DNA of 64,000 nt from Serilophus lunatus (GCA_013399895.1 VXBA01000672.1:64184-128183); one strand, 5' to 3'; positions 10,996 through 22,063 are shown, counted from the stretch's first letter. Numbers and translations are program-made. The notes: generated by a model from the sequence alone, not told the origin.

Positions 10996-13096
10996 CAACC
11001 TTCCTCACAAGCATTCCATAGCAGTGAATTTGAAGAGTGAGTAGTGTGGGTAGGAAGTGTTTGGGAAAAACACTAAATCTGAAGAGGCCAGTTAAATTTT
11101 AGCATGGGCACAAAAAATTAGAACCAATGTAAACAGACAGTATAAACTCATTAAAAAATTTACTTTCCTAAAAGGAGAATGAATTTTCCTGAAATTGATT
11201 AATGACACAGTTAAGAGCAATTGATGGTTACAGTTTCTCTTTCCTACTTGCAGAACTGTGTGGTGTATTGTAGCTCAGACATTTTTGTAGTTCTGTGAGT
11301 CTTCTTAAATTCTGTTATTAATTATAGAATGGCAGGGGATTTGGAGGTGACACACCCAACTACTAAAAGGAAAAGTTATGATGTAAATTTTACACTCATA
11401 GTGGCACTATGTGAAAAAAAGAAACCAAAAAATCCAACCCACAAATGAACAAACAAACCCAACAAACGAATAATGGTGAGAATGAGAGGAAATGTAACAA
11501 AAGGGGGAGATAAGTGTGAAGATGGAAACAGTCAAATCAGAAGCTTTCATATGTTCACTTTTCAGACACCATTTAGCTGACCCCAAAAAAGCATGCTTTT
11601 AATAGTCAAGAAAAATCTGGTCTGAATTTAGTGGTGACCATATTTTGAGTAGGAGGGTGGACTAAATAGCACTTTCCAATCTGAAAGATTCAGCAACTCT
11701 GACTTGCGGAATTTGTACATATTCAAACAAAAGATGATTCCCAGTTACATGGGAAATTATTAACCTGAAAGATTGAGAAATACCATAAGCAGAAAATATT
11801 TCAGAGCAGAAGGCAAATGACAGTGAGCAGAACAGGAAAGATGTGATTTCATATATTTTTGCTTTTGGAAGAGAAGTGTATTTTGTCAACATCTGCCTTC
11901 TGATGTGACCTAAAAGTTCATTGCATTCCAGGAATCATGTAGGTTCATGATTATCTGCTTAGTCAAATGGATAATGCAGTTGAAACATCAAGTTACATTG
12001 TTGAAAAGGGGGGCATAAAATCCATCATAATAAAAATGTAGAAAAAAAAAAATGCATATAGCTTTAACATTGGCAGTGTCAACAGATGGTTTAAAATTAC
12101 CACCTTACGTATTCTTGGTACATAAAACAATGCCAGAGGAACAGTTGCCTACTGGAATAGCTGTGAATTGTCAAACCCAGGAGGAATATCTACAAATTTA
12201 ATGAAGGATTACCTGAATGTCATTTGGAGTAGGAGATGTGTGCTGTTAAGAAAAAGGAATGCTTGTTCTAGAAGCATTCAAAGATTATCTGTTGTCAGTA
12301 GTGAAGAATACTATTATAGAAAGGAACACTGATCTTGTCACAGAAGGAGGAAAGATGCTACACCTACAAATATTTGATATAGTCTTTATAATCAGTATGG
12401 ATTCTGGCATCAGATCCTGCTTTAACCCTTTCAAAGGAAATGAATGCACTTTGTGCCACACAGTTTTGTCACTGGGTTAAAAGGTCAGACAAAGTTGCAG
12501 CAAAGGAGTTTACAAAATGTCATTTTTTAAATCCCACGGGTAGAACTATGGAATAAAAATAAAAAAATATTTTTAAAAATTAGAAGAAGAAACAGACAAT
12601 GATGAAGACATTGGAAGTGAGAAAAAGATTGAAGAATGATAAAAATAATGACAGCATGGGAGATTATGAAGAGATATGGTAAGTAAAAATTGAAAGGCAA
12701 TAGTAAAAAATATAAGACAAGAAAACAGATCAACTTCATGGTCAGTCATTAACGAAAATTGCTTTCTATTATTTAAGCATAACAGATATCTAATAAAACC
12801 TTTTGTATATCATTACTTTTTTCCCAGGAGTTCATAAAGCTAGCACAGTACATTTTATGTAACATGCCATACTAGTGTGTTTTTTGCCATTGGAATGTAA
12901 TGTGACAAATTCACTACTAGCATTTCTAGAGCCAGATTCCCTAACTCATGACATGAGGGCTCCGCATCATGAAAGGTATATACTCTCTAACATTTAAACT
13001 TTGATTTTCATGTATGTCAGGAAAAGTATACAAAAGCTTGTCTAATAAAATTATTTTATTTCTTTTTTAAACTCCTTGTTATTTAATATTTGGCAG
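10996..13096. other. Unassigned AT-rich stretch
   Basis: About 2.1 kb with no repeat recognised. Frames at 12259-12480 and elsewhere show no family features. The last ~50 bases before 13097 are T-rich and would serve as a splice-acceptor tract for the exon candidate that follows. Confidence 0.5.
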
Positions 13097-13186
13097 GTAA
13101 CTTTGTTTCCAGGTAAACTTATCTACAGCCTAAACCAATGGAGTCCTGATCAAAGATTAGAGCTCTGTGATACCGATATAAAACAG
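13097..13186 (+). CDS. Candidate internal coding exon, 90 bp, phase 0, gene unknown
   Basis: A T-rich tract ending TATTTGGCAG precedes it and GTAAGT follows it, a strong acceptor-donor pair. The 90 bases between are a multiple of three and open in one frame only, encoding 30 residues that include PGKLIYSLNQWSPDQRLELC. The other two frames hit stops at once. The segment is less AT-rich than its flanks and matches no repeat I know. A second acceptor, TTTCCAG at 13106-13112, could give a shorter exon. I do not recognise the gene and see no partner exon in the window, so if real it belongs to a gene with introns longer than 13 kb upstream or 50 kb downstream, or it is a remnant. Splice sites and frame are seen; coding status is inference. 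Confidence 0.4.
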
Positions 13187-13371
13187 GTAAGTGCATTGTA
13201 AGATACAAACTGTGTGGCACTGTAGAAATAAGATGTTCAAGTATCTCTTCAATTTTTCTTTCTTTTTTTTTTTTTTTAATATTCCTTTTATATAATCAAA
13301 CTTCAATACTCCTCAGTTATGACAATTCAGAGTTCTGACAAAGAATTATGAGCTTTGGAAAAAATATTCAT

Positions 13372-13850
13372 AGAAACATATAATAATATAGCATAGCTTG
13401 GGTTGGAAGAGACCTTCAAGATTGTCTAATTCCAATCCCTTTGCCATAAACATCTTCCAGTAGCCCCGGCTGCGCAGAGCCCCATACAGCAAGGCCTGGA
13501 ACACTCTTGGAGTCAAGGCATCCACAACTTTTCTACAAAACCTGCTCAGTGCCTCATTGCCCTCACGGTAAAGAATGTCTTCCTAATATCTGATCTAAAC
13601 CTATTCACCCTTGTCCTATCAATATATGCCCTCGCAAAAAGTCTCTCTCCAACTTTCATATAACCTCCCTTTAGGTACTGGAAGGTTCTAGAAGGTCTCG
13701 CTGGAGATTTCTCTTCTCCAGGCTGAACAGTCCCAACTTTCTCAGCCTTCAGGAATAGGAGAGGTGTTCCAGTCTTCTGATAAGCTTCATCACCCTCCTC
13801 TGGACTCCACATACTCATGAGAGTGGAGTAGAGGAAGGGCATCACTTCCC
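13372..13850 (-). mobile_element. CR1 LINE 3' part, minus orientation
   Basis: The left end GGGTTGGAAGAGACCTTCAA is the reverse complement of the CR1 3' end. CATCCACAACTTTTCTACA, CCTCATTGCCCTCACGGTAAAGAATGTC (split), CTTCTCCAGGCTGAACAGTC and CTCCTCTGGACTCCACATAC follow in CR1 order. On the minus strand a 99-codon frame (13546-13845) keeps CR1 ORF2 C-terminal phrases such as FQYLKGGYMKVGERLFARA and DIRKTFF. It is among the better preserved CR1 pieces here but truncated at its 5' end near 13850. Confidence 0.93.
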
Positions 13851-15586
13851 TAAAATTAAAATCACCTCTCCAAAAGCGAAATATATTTTTAATTTAATTA
13901 CTGTAATTGTGATCTAACGGCATGAAAGTCTTGATTCACCTGTTAATTATTTGCAGGATTTCAGGATTTGTATTATTTGTTCTATAAATAATTTTCTCAA
14001 GTCCCTTTCATGTGAATTTTCCCAGAGCTAATTTTGAGAATGTATACACTTCTTTCCCTCATCTTCTAAATGAAATGTTTATTTGAGACAATTCATTTAA
14101 ACCATTCTGAATTTCTCCATATTCTCAGCTGTTTCCATTAAAAACTTAATCATGCAGTCATAACTAGGATGTCTTCTCTGTGGCAGCAGTGTTCTCATTT
14201 GGCCTCAAGTGTGGCGAGGAAGGGTAGACTAATTTAAAATGAGAAACACAAACAAGTAAACTGAAGCTTTCCAATCCAAAACAGAACCATGGTGTAATGG
14301 GTGAGATATAAAAAGAATGATTAGGAGAAACCTTAAGATGTAACCATTCTGTTTATAGAAAATTTTGCTCTGTCAAGACAGAGAATAACATTCACTGGAA
14401 TGAGAAAACCTTGTTTCTAGTATAGATGATGTGAGTATTTCATCTGCAGTTGCTATTCAGATAATACATATATGCACCAAAAAAAAAAGGGAAAGAACTA
14501 AGAGTTTTGTGAAAAGGGAAAACTGTTTTGATAATGAAGACTTGCTACTTATATTATAATGGTTATGGTTAGAGCTGAAAGTGATATAAACTGCCTGAGC
14601 ACCTCTGGTTTTCTCACATGCACTTAATATGCTTTGAATTGCGGTTATTTTTGTTGTTTTGTTTGTGTTTGTTGTTTGTTTTTTTCATGCTGCACTAAAA
14701 ACCAAGGGAGAAGGAAAAAAAAATTAGAGAGCAGATTTTGAATTGGATTAATTTGTCAGCTGTCATAATTTTCTCCCATGTTCATCTCCTCTTGTTCTAA
14801 GAGCCAATCTTCTTTACCTGATTAAAACCACCATCCCTCCAGCTATATTTTCATTTTGTTTTGTATCTTTCCCTGTGTTTATGCAAAACAGCTTCTGTTT
14901 TACTTTATTTAAATAAGAACTTGATTATGTTCTGAGAGATGTGGGATCATGTTTTTATATATTGATTGACCTGTCTGTAAGACAAGAACCCAGTAATGCT
15001 ATCAGACATATCACTCCTTAAATTCAGATGGAGAAGCACATATTAAACCTATTAGTTCATATACTCAGAAGCATCCATAAAAACTGTGGACAGCATTTAC
15101 AGGAGCTGAGTTCTATTTCTATTGTATATTATTTCACAGACTCAAGTCAGGCATGGGATATCATGATAGTTGGTATTCAGATGAATACAGACTAGATATT
15201 TGGACAGATACTTTTCCTCTGTTGATGTTTTTTCAAGGAAGTGAAACAGCTGGGTTAATGTTGAGACTTCTGGATTTCTTTCTTCACTAATAACGTAAAA
15301 TTATTGCAGATATTTTGTGTTTACTGTAAAGCTATTTCCTTGGTAAATTGATTTATATATAGCCTTCTAGAGCCACATTGGTTCTATGAGTAGTTGGAAT
15401 ATCAGAATATCCAGCATGGTCCATCTGGGTATTTTCTTATTAATTTTATCATTCAAAGTTCCCTCGAGTGAAAAGAAAAAAAGTAAGGCATACATATTGT
15501 TTGATCAATAGCAGGTATTATACTCCACACCAAATATCAGCAATCATTGCCAAGACTGATTGAGAGGGGCCATAAGAAGCCCTGAT
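13851..15586. other. Unassigned AT-rich stretch
   Basis: About 1.7 kb with no recognisable gene or interspersed repeat. Confidence 0.5.
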
Positions 15587-15627
15587 GATATGATATATAT
15601 GATATGATGTGATGTGATACGACATGA
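15587..15627. repeat. Degenerate (TGATA)n/(TGATG)n microsatellite
   Basis: Units of TGATA, TGATG and TGATACGA follow one another between 15587 and 15627. Confidence 0.85.
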
Positions 15628-15644
15628 ATTCCTTCTCGAAATTA

Positions 15645-15965
15645 TAGAGAATCCAACAAGGAGAGGTTTTATGTTGCACTTTGTTTTCACAACAAAGAGG
15701 AGCTGGTGAGGAATGCAGGGCTTAGTTGCAATGACTATGAAATGATGAAGTTCAAGATCCTTAAGGCAGCAAGGATCAACCCTGGTTTCAGGAGAGGCGA
15801 CATTGTTCTTTTCAGAGATCTGCTTGGTATAATGCCATGTAATAAAGCTCTAGATGGGCAAGGTGCCCAGGAAAGCTGGTTTCAAGGGTTCAACAGTCGC
15901 TCAGGAATGACACACCCCAATGAAGAGAAAGTTGGAAGTGACCAGTTGTGTTTTGCATCATCTAT
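15645..15965 (+). mobile_element. CR1 LINE, internal ORF2 fragment
   Basis: This piece comes from the middle of CR1 ORF2, between endonuclease and reverse transcriptase, which the many 3' ends in this window lack. A frame at 15706-16017 reads through it. It preserves the order of the family's linker: a MMKFKILKAAR block, FRRGDIVLFRDLLG, and KALDGQGAQESW. Similarity fades near 15965, and the last part of the frame is outside CR1. Strand and relative position fit a single old CR1 whose 3' end is the piece at 17590, with a retroviral block between, but the intervening ORF2 is missing. Confidence 0.85.
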
Positions 15966-16099
15966 CTGGAATCATCTATTTGGTGGCATCAGGGATCGGG
16001 ACCCTCTGAAACCCTAACTGCCCACAAGATATACAGGCCCTGTGTGCATGGCACTTCTGTTATCCAAGAGAAAGGCTTTTTTCCCCTTCTCTCTTAAAT

Positions 16100-16340
16100 A
16101 AGTTAAGCACTTAGCCTAATTAACAATAATTATCAAAATCTTAACAATTAATAACTTATCAATAACTAACAATATCTCTTATCTTGTATATATCTATATG
16201 GTACCATAACAATAACAAGCTTAACAATACAGAATCAACACAGCAACAACATAATCATCATAATACAACTTAACAATACATAATCAAAGAATATATAATT
16301 AAAACAATATTTAAACAATACTTAATCTATTTTTAATTAT
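16100..16340. repeat. AT-rich tract with TTAACAATA-like units
   Basis: Units such as CTTAACAATACA, ATTAACAATAA and CTTAACAATACATAAT recur irregularly across about 240 bp inside the retroviral block. The region has almost no G. Confidence 0.7.
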
Positions 16341-16556
16341 CTATAACTTAAAAAAAACTTCTTTGCTTTTCTTCTGCAAAGTCATTTCTTTCCTTGTGAA
16401 GAGAATGGGGGGGAAGGGGAGAATGGATTACTTCATTTCTCAGAGTCCAGAGGAAGAAAAAAGGATAAGGGAAAGGGAAAAAGGTTCTTTAAACGTAATA
16501 AACAAGCTTCTTAGTCTCTGTGAATTAACACTTAAGTGTTATACTAAATTAACATA

Positions 16557-16874
16557 TCAAAACAAACTATCATCAGTTCGAGTTATCAAGTGTAGCCCCA
16601 TCTCTGGCTCTGAGAAGAGTCCACAGCACCCTTCAGGGATCCCAGGGTCTCCTACTTTGGCACAATCTGGCACAGGCTGGGCAGCACGAGCCTCAAGGAT
16701 AGCAGAGGCTTGCACTACACAACATATGAAAACAAAAGCTATCAAGAGTGTAACAGTGAAGGAATAAAAGTTGGCCAAGATTTTACTGCTGCTCCCAGCT
16801 AAGGCAGAAGCTGTTCTTGAACTTCTGCATCGAGCAGCAGCGACTCCTCCACGCCTTAAAGCTGGGGGCAACAT
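16557..16874 (-). pseudogene. 105-codon open frame with one hydrophobic segment inside ERV block
   Basis: This minus-strand frame starts with ATG and runs 105 codons. It has an arginine-rich N-terminal part, a hydrophobic stretch of about 20 residues at roughly positions 36-58 (core FTVTLLIAFVFICCVV), an ASA motif that would suit signal-peptidase cleavage, and a cysteine-containing tail. It lies about 400 nt downstream of the element's TATA box. The layout could be a leftover envelope signal region or a small LTR-encoded membrane protein. It could equally be a chance frame, since no conserved family motif is visible. I list it as a viral-derived remnant of unknown function. Confidence 0.3.
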
Positions 16875-17589
16875 TCCTGCCCCAGCGGCTCCAAAGTCAG
16901 GAGGAGGAGAGAAACAAGGGAATTATAGTGGAATTACAAAATCACAGAAGCCACAGCTTGGCCTTGGAGGGACATTGGAGACAAATGGAATCATGCAGTC
17001 GTGAAGATGGAGCAAGAGCCTTTCTGTCCCTTCCACATGTTGATCACGGGGGCTGCCATCTTGTCTGCAACATTTTAGCATCCTGCCCACTCCTCTCTGG
17101 AGAAGAGTAGGGCCCGCCTCTCATGACATCACCTCCTCCTCTCACTGTGAAAGATGGATAGGCAAGATGGGTAGCCATCTTAAGCACATGGCTGTTATCT
17201 CTGAAGCCATCTCCCAGGTTCCAAGTGGGTAAACTGAGGTGTACCAAAGTCCCAGAAACACAAAAACAGGGTCCTTTTATAGCAGAGAAATTGAGGACCA
17301 TGCCCATGCTAACACGAGTTGGCAAGATGAAATTAAGCAGCTCTTTCGCAAGTAAGTTATGGCCAGCAGAGAAGGCTCCTAAAAAGGAATCTCATCTCCC
17401 TCCTCACTGGTAAAGGCCCCTTAAAACAGCCAGCCAAGTAGCCCTGGCTTTAGAGAAGTCCTAGGGCTTTGAAACAGTCAGCCAGCCAGCCCTGGCTTTC
17501 TGAAGAAGTCCCAAGGGCCAAACTTAAATAAGGAGCAACAGCTCCAGTCCGAAACAGTTTCTTATCCTAACAGGGATGCTATCTCTACG

Positions 17590-17730
17590 AAAAAGAATTT
17601 ACAAGAAAGTTAGGGACTTTTAACAAGGGCGTGTATTGACAGGACAAAGGGAAATGGATTTAAACAGCAGTAGGGCTGGGTTAGATTAGACATAAGGGAG
17701 AAATTCTTTACTGAGGGTGGTGAAACACTG
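17590..17730 (+). mobile_element. CR1 LINE, left half of a copy split by an LTR
   Basis: CR1 3' sequence in plus orientation: TTTACAAGAAAGTTAGGGAC, then GTGTATTGACAGGACAAAGG, then AGAAATTCTTTACTGAGGGT. It stops abruptly inside the phrase that normally reads GAGGCACTGGAACAGG, at CACTG (17726-17730). The rest of the copy resumes at 19227. Confidence 0.9.
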
Positions 17731-19226
17731 TGTTGTGGGTTAGCAGATGTTTTNAGGGATTTTTCCTCCATGGCGCATGGCTGCGTCCAGCGTCCCCGGT
17801 AGCTTGGTGAGGGCAAGGGCGAGAGCGGCTGCCAGAGTGGAGGGGGCCGGTGGGGCTCCACCGCTCCCACTGCTGCCATGGCGGGTGTGTCCTCGGCCCT
17901 CGACTGGGACCGGGACCAGGACCAGGGGATTTTAGCTGTGGCAGGCAAGCTGCTGCACTTCTCAGAGGCAGCACTGGAAGGGACTGAGCGGTGGCGGTGC
18001 AGCAGTTTTTGTGCGTTTTTTTTTCTCTAGGCAGTGCGGCGCCACTGCTGCCGGGAGCAAAGCTGCTTTTCGGAGGGGGCTGCTGCAGGCCTGGCAGCCG
18101 TGCGGGTGGCGGTGCCAGCGGGGCTTGGGGCCCGAGAGTGCAAATGGCGCCTGGAGGCCTGCGGTGCCAGCGCGGTCGTGAGCCTCCAGGTCGGATCCAC
18201 AGCTGATGCTGGGCACAGTGCTCGCTGGGCGCTGGGAGGAGGGGAGATGGCGAGCCCCTGGGACTGCACGAAGTCGCCGAAACCGGATGGGTGCTTGGCA
18301 TGGTGGCTCATGCCTTGGCCTCCTGGGCCTAGAGACGGCCCCCTGCCCTGGGCAGCAGCCGGGGCCACACTTGGCAGCTGCAGCAGCAGGCAGCGTGACA
18401 GGAGCAATGCACGGTGCCATGTTTCTTTGGCAGGTGGCCTTGGCCGGCGGGACTTTGGAGGCGGAGCTGAGGCAGAGCTTGGGCGGGGCAGGACATGAGC
18501 AGGAGCGACCAATGGGACTCTGGCAAGCTGCGAGTGCGTCTGTTTTTGGGTGGGCTGGAAGGAAGTGCACAGGAGTTAAAACAAAGGATTTTGGATGGAC
18601 CCAACAACTCTACATAACCAGAGGAGTTCTCAGCCTCTCTCTCTGTTGCGTCCAGAGTTTGTGGGAGAGGGTGCTTGCTTGCTGCTTGGGGATCCAGCGA
18701 GTGCCATCTTGAATCCACCATGTGTTTTGCTGTGTCCTTCAGCTGCAGCCGCTGCTTCTGCCTCTGACCTGCAGTTTTCCTGCTGTGAGTTTGGTGGTTC
18801 GTTCGGTGACCTCCCGGCCCCCTTCACGTTTCCAGTGGCTGTCTCTCCACTCCTGTGGCATTTTCCAGAGTCCAGCTGGCGGCAGACAACAGCCATACAC
18901 CCCCATTCATCATCATCGTTACTTCCCGTGTCCGCTAGTGCCCCTTGCTGTTTACTTCACAGCTGCATTTTAGGACACTGAAACAGGAGGGGTTTTTTTT
19001 AATTCCGTTTTTTGCCTGGTGTGGGTGGGATTTGCATGTGTTTTGGGGTTTTGGTTTGGGAGGTGATTGTTGGTTTTCCTCTGTGGGGTATTTTTCTTTT
19101 GAGATTTTAATTCAATTTTTTTCTAACTCATATATGTATCATATTTTGATAATAAAAATTCTTATTTTTTTTAGTATATCTTGTATCTCCAATGTATAAA
19201 CCATATTTTGTCCTCAAACCAGGACA
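17731..19226 (+). mobile_element. CpG-rich 1.5-kb solo LTR (ERVL-like) nested in CR1, 5-bp target duplication
   Basis: The element runs from TGTTGTGGGTTAGCAG to CTCAAACCAGGACA, so it has TG...CA ends. CACTG flanks it on both sides (17726-17730 and 19227-19231), a 5-bp target duplication as typical for ERVL. The CACCA-type ending CAAACCAGGACA is shared by many bird LTRs. An AATAAA lies near 19150, placing it in plus orientation. About 17760-18520 is strikingly GC- and CpG-rich, unlike the rest of the window, and throws up long open frames on both strands that I read as composition artefacts. A single N at 17754 marks an assembly join 24 nt inside the 5' end, so the length of 1,496 bp is provisional. 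Confidence 0.82.
17754..17754. other. Assembly join (single N)
   Basis: One undetermined base at the transition into the CpG-rich part of the LTR. Sequence may be missing or duplicated here. Confidence 0.9.
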
Positions 19227-19305
19227 CACTGGAACAAGTTTTCCGGAGAAGTACTGACTATCCCATCCCTGGAAGTGTTCCAGACCAGGTTTGGAACTGC
19301 TTAAT
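19227..19305 (+). mobile_element. CR1 LINE, right half of the split copy
   Basis: It begins with the second copy of the CACTG duplication and continues CR1 where the left half stopped: CACTGGAACAAGTTTTCCGG, then CCCATCCCTGGAAGTGTTCC. Similarity fades near GGAACTGCTTAATGG. Joined with 17590-17730 it gives one continuous CR1 3' segment. Confidence 0.9.
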
Positions 19306-21340
19306 GGTCATCATTCCTTACGTTCATGAGGCCGAAATTCATCTCAAGTGTTACTTAAAGAAAATGGTATATATCCTTGTCATTTTCCCCTCATCCCTAG
19401 AGCAATGCATATTTGAAGTCGTCAGGCTGAAGTGGTTTTTCACTGCTGGATGCTTCGACAGATAAGAAGGATAAGAAAAACTAAGTTTACCACAACTAAT
19501 AAGGGAGTAGGTCTTGAATCAAACATCAGTGCATAAAGTTATCCATAACTGGTTTGCTTGTATTCCAAGAATATTGCAGAATCAAGGAATGGATCCAGTT
19601 TTAGGGTTTTGAGATAAGTACCAAAAATTTCATAAAGAATTAACTCTACATTTTTATCCAGTAATATTCCTTAATCTTGAGGGAAATATTATGACTATTA
19701 TTGCAATGTAAGTCTCAGTGTGCATGAATATTTAAAATCAGTTGTTGAAACAATATATAAATTTATTTACAGTATTTTTTTTCTTGAGGGCTGAAGGTCT
19801 AGATACTACAGATATTTGCCGTAGTCATAGAGAGGAAATTGAAACTAGTATTCTGCCAAATTTTTGCCCCTGAAATTTTTTTTAAGTGTTGCCTGAATGG
19901 CATTCCAAATGTTCTTAACCTTGCTTTTTTTAATTAATTTTGCCCAAAAATTTTCAACAGCTTAAATAGAAGAGGGACAAATCTTTTTGTGCAGAGTTCT
20001 GAATGCACTTTAACCTGAATTTCTTTTTGTTACTTATAACGTGATTTATTAGGTGTTTGTATTATCACCTTCAGATTACATCTTTGACCTTATTACATGA
20101 CTCTACATTGATCATTTGTCAACAGAACTGCAGCTGTATACATTACTGCATTTTTTTTTCTTTACTATTGAAACATATTGTGGCTCATATTTTACTACTA
20201 AAACACAGTAATAAATGAAAAAGGTATTGATATACATACTATTTTTAACTTCAACAGATGAAATGTTAATTTCAAGACTGATACATCCAAAGTAGTAAGA
20301 GAAGTTCTACATCTTGCTGGTTTATTTATGGTGATTCACAGATTATTGGTACCAAATTAAATATGGAATAAATGAACTTTAATATAATTTCTAATTTTCT
20401 TAATTGATATTGATTCACGCCATTACTGAAAGGGTTAATAGAAAACACAGCATCTGGAAAAGGCTAGTGTATGCTTTTATACAACTATTTCAAGTGCATG
20501 TGTTTTCACTTTTAGGGACAACAAACAGGACAAAGAGCTGTGCACTGAATGACCAAGAGAAAACCTGGTGATTTCAAACCAAAACTTTCCCTCAATGGTA
20601 TCTTCACTTGGATTTATTACATCTAGCCAGCTGTTAGTTTAAAGAAACTTGAAGAAACATAATGACTTCTTAATAACTACTCTCCTTCAGACATGACTGG
20701 ATCAGGAGAGCCTGTAAAACTTTCTCATGACGACAAAAACAACAACAAAAGTATCTTTTCCACGGAGAAACAGTTGAATACTTGTTACAATGTAATTTAT
20801 CTGAAAAAAAATTCTTTGATATGGAATCAGTTTATGATTTATGTTTTCTCCAACAAAAAAGGAAGTCAATACAAAACATTTTTGTTGTTTTGGCGACATA
20901 TATTGACAAATACTTCTTCAGAGGAAATTTTAGAAGATATTGGCAAAGAGGTTATTTGCAGGGACAAATAGGAACACTTTTTTTTCCTGTTTGCAACATC
21001 AATTAATGATAACAAGATTTCCAGTGTAAGAATATCTCATTCCCATAGTAGGTTTTAGATGGATTCCAAATAACTTGTCTTTTACATAGTAAGATTTACA
21101 CACATGTAGTGCTGGATTTCATAAAATCATTTTACATGCTTTATGAGAGGTCTTTATATAGGCAATCACCCACAGTGTGAGTTGAGAGAGCTGATGAATG
21201 GTTTCCCAGATTTAGCACCTGGATATAATTCATCTCTGAGAATTTAAGACTTTTAGTTCATATTGCTAAAGAAAGTACTTTCATATTTAGTATGAAGAAT
21301 TCACTTTTGGAATAGGTAAAAAAAATAATTGTAACCAGAC
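19306..21340. other. Unassigned AT-rich stretch
   Basis: About 2 kb with no gene or repeat recognised. Short frames at 20693-21006 overlap in several phases and look random. Confidence 0.5.
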
Positions 21341-22062
21341 CTGATGACTTTAAATATAAATTGTGAGAATTCAAGATATTTTTTTCTCTCAAAAGCTTTT
21401 CTACACAGCTTGCACAGTGAACACATATCAATGAATTTAGCTGAATGCCAGGGAGACAGTAATTTCTGGGACAAATGCTAGTGTCTGACTTTATTTATTT
21501 GCTTTGCTGGATAGTAGCCCATATACAAGGTATAATTTGCTTGACCTCCGCATTTTATAACAAAAATAATTTACAGAAAACAAGCAAAGAATCAAAAACA
21601 AATCAACAAGAACTACCTTTTTTTTTTGAGTGTATCTCTTTCCTTTTCAAAAAAACAGACTAACCTCAAATTTCACTTATTCCACTTTGTCTGAAGTTAA
21701 AATATCTGTCAGGGGAGGTGGGAACCTTCCTGGAGTAGAAAGAAACTCCTCCACTTTACTATAGCCTTCAAATCAAGAGGATTTCAGTCAAAAATGTAGA
21801 AGGAAGCATAGCAGACTGTGAGAAACAAAAGCTTACCATAAAATGCAAACTGTTTTATTTGGACAAATTCAGGAAACAAGGGTTTTATTTCAACGCTGGA
21901 ATCATGGTATCTAATACCAGAGGCTCAGGGTGTCCTCAGCTGGGCAGGATTTTTATAACAAAACCGTCACACAGTATGTTACGTATTCATTGGAACAGGA
22001 GGGATTATTTCAACTAACTCTGAGGTAGCAGGATAATAATTTACACGGGTACATCCCCTTTC
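21341..22062. repeat. Triplicated segment, copy 1 (722 bp)
   Basis: From CTGATGACTTTAAATATAAA to the single N at 22063. By eye it is identical to 22064-22785 throughout (constant offset 723). It contains about 370 bp of non-LTR flank followed by a complete 347-bp LTR and 9 further bases. Inclusion of the flank argues against ordinary paired LTRs of one provirus and for an unmerged contig overlap. Confidence 0.95.
21707..22053 (-). mobile_element. 347-bp ERV LTR, minus orientation (copy 1)
   Basis: The TG...CA ends are TGTCAGGGG on the left and CGGGTACA on the right. Read on the minus strand it starts TGTACCCGTG, has GTTATAAAAATCC as TATA box (plus 21950-21957) and two AATAAA signals (near 21855 and 21882), and ends ...CCCCTGACA. 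The bases after it in the other copies, TCCCCTTTCTCCTCCCCTCT, are a polypurine tract on the minus strand. This is therefore the 3' LTR of a minus-strand provirus. Homologous LTR ends occur at 3903 and, in plus orientation, at 54618. Confidence 0.88.
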
Positions 22063-22063
22063 N
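22063..22063. other. Assembly join (single N)
   Basis: One N between copy 1 and copy 2, 10 nt beyond the LTR/polypurine junction. Confidence 0.95.

Larger units (their letters stand above)
16019..17572 (-). mobile_element. Endogenous retrovirus-derived block (long LTR or internally deleted element), minus orientation
   Basis: Read on the minus strand it starts TGTTAGGATAAGAAACTG (17572 down) and has a TATA box, GCTATAAAAGG near 17283-17273. It contains repeated AAGCCAGGGCT phrases and ends GTATATCTTGTGGGCA at 16019, giving TG...CA ends. The part at about 16100-16340 is an AT-rich degenerate tract of TTAACAATA-like units. Between lies a 105-codon frame (see separate entry). CCTAAC occurs at 16013-16018 and again at 17566-17571, but the second lies inside the TG end, so I do not accept it as a target duplication. 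I infer an LTR-type element from ends and promoter; the family is not identified. Confidence 0.55.

Noticed and set aside
12575..12670. Acidic frame before GTAAGT at 12679 that looked like an exon
   Set aside because: The sequence is purine-rich low complexity and the upstream AG lacks a pyrimidine tract.
16013..17571. CCTAAC at both ends of the ERV block as a target duplication
   Set aside because: The right-hand copy lies inside the TG...CA terminus, so it cannot be a flanking duplication if the ends are correct.
17708..18712. Overlapping open frames of 130-202 codons on both strands
   Set aside because: They lie within a CpG-rich LTR, overlap in nearly every frame and show alanine/proline/glycine/arginine-rich composition without domains. 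Low stop density in GC-rich DNA explains them.
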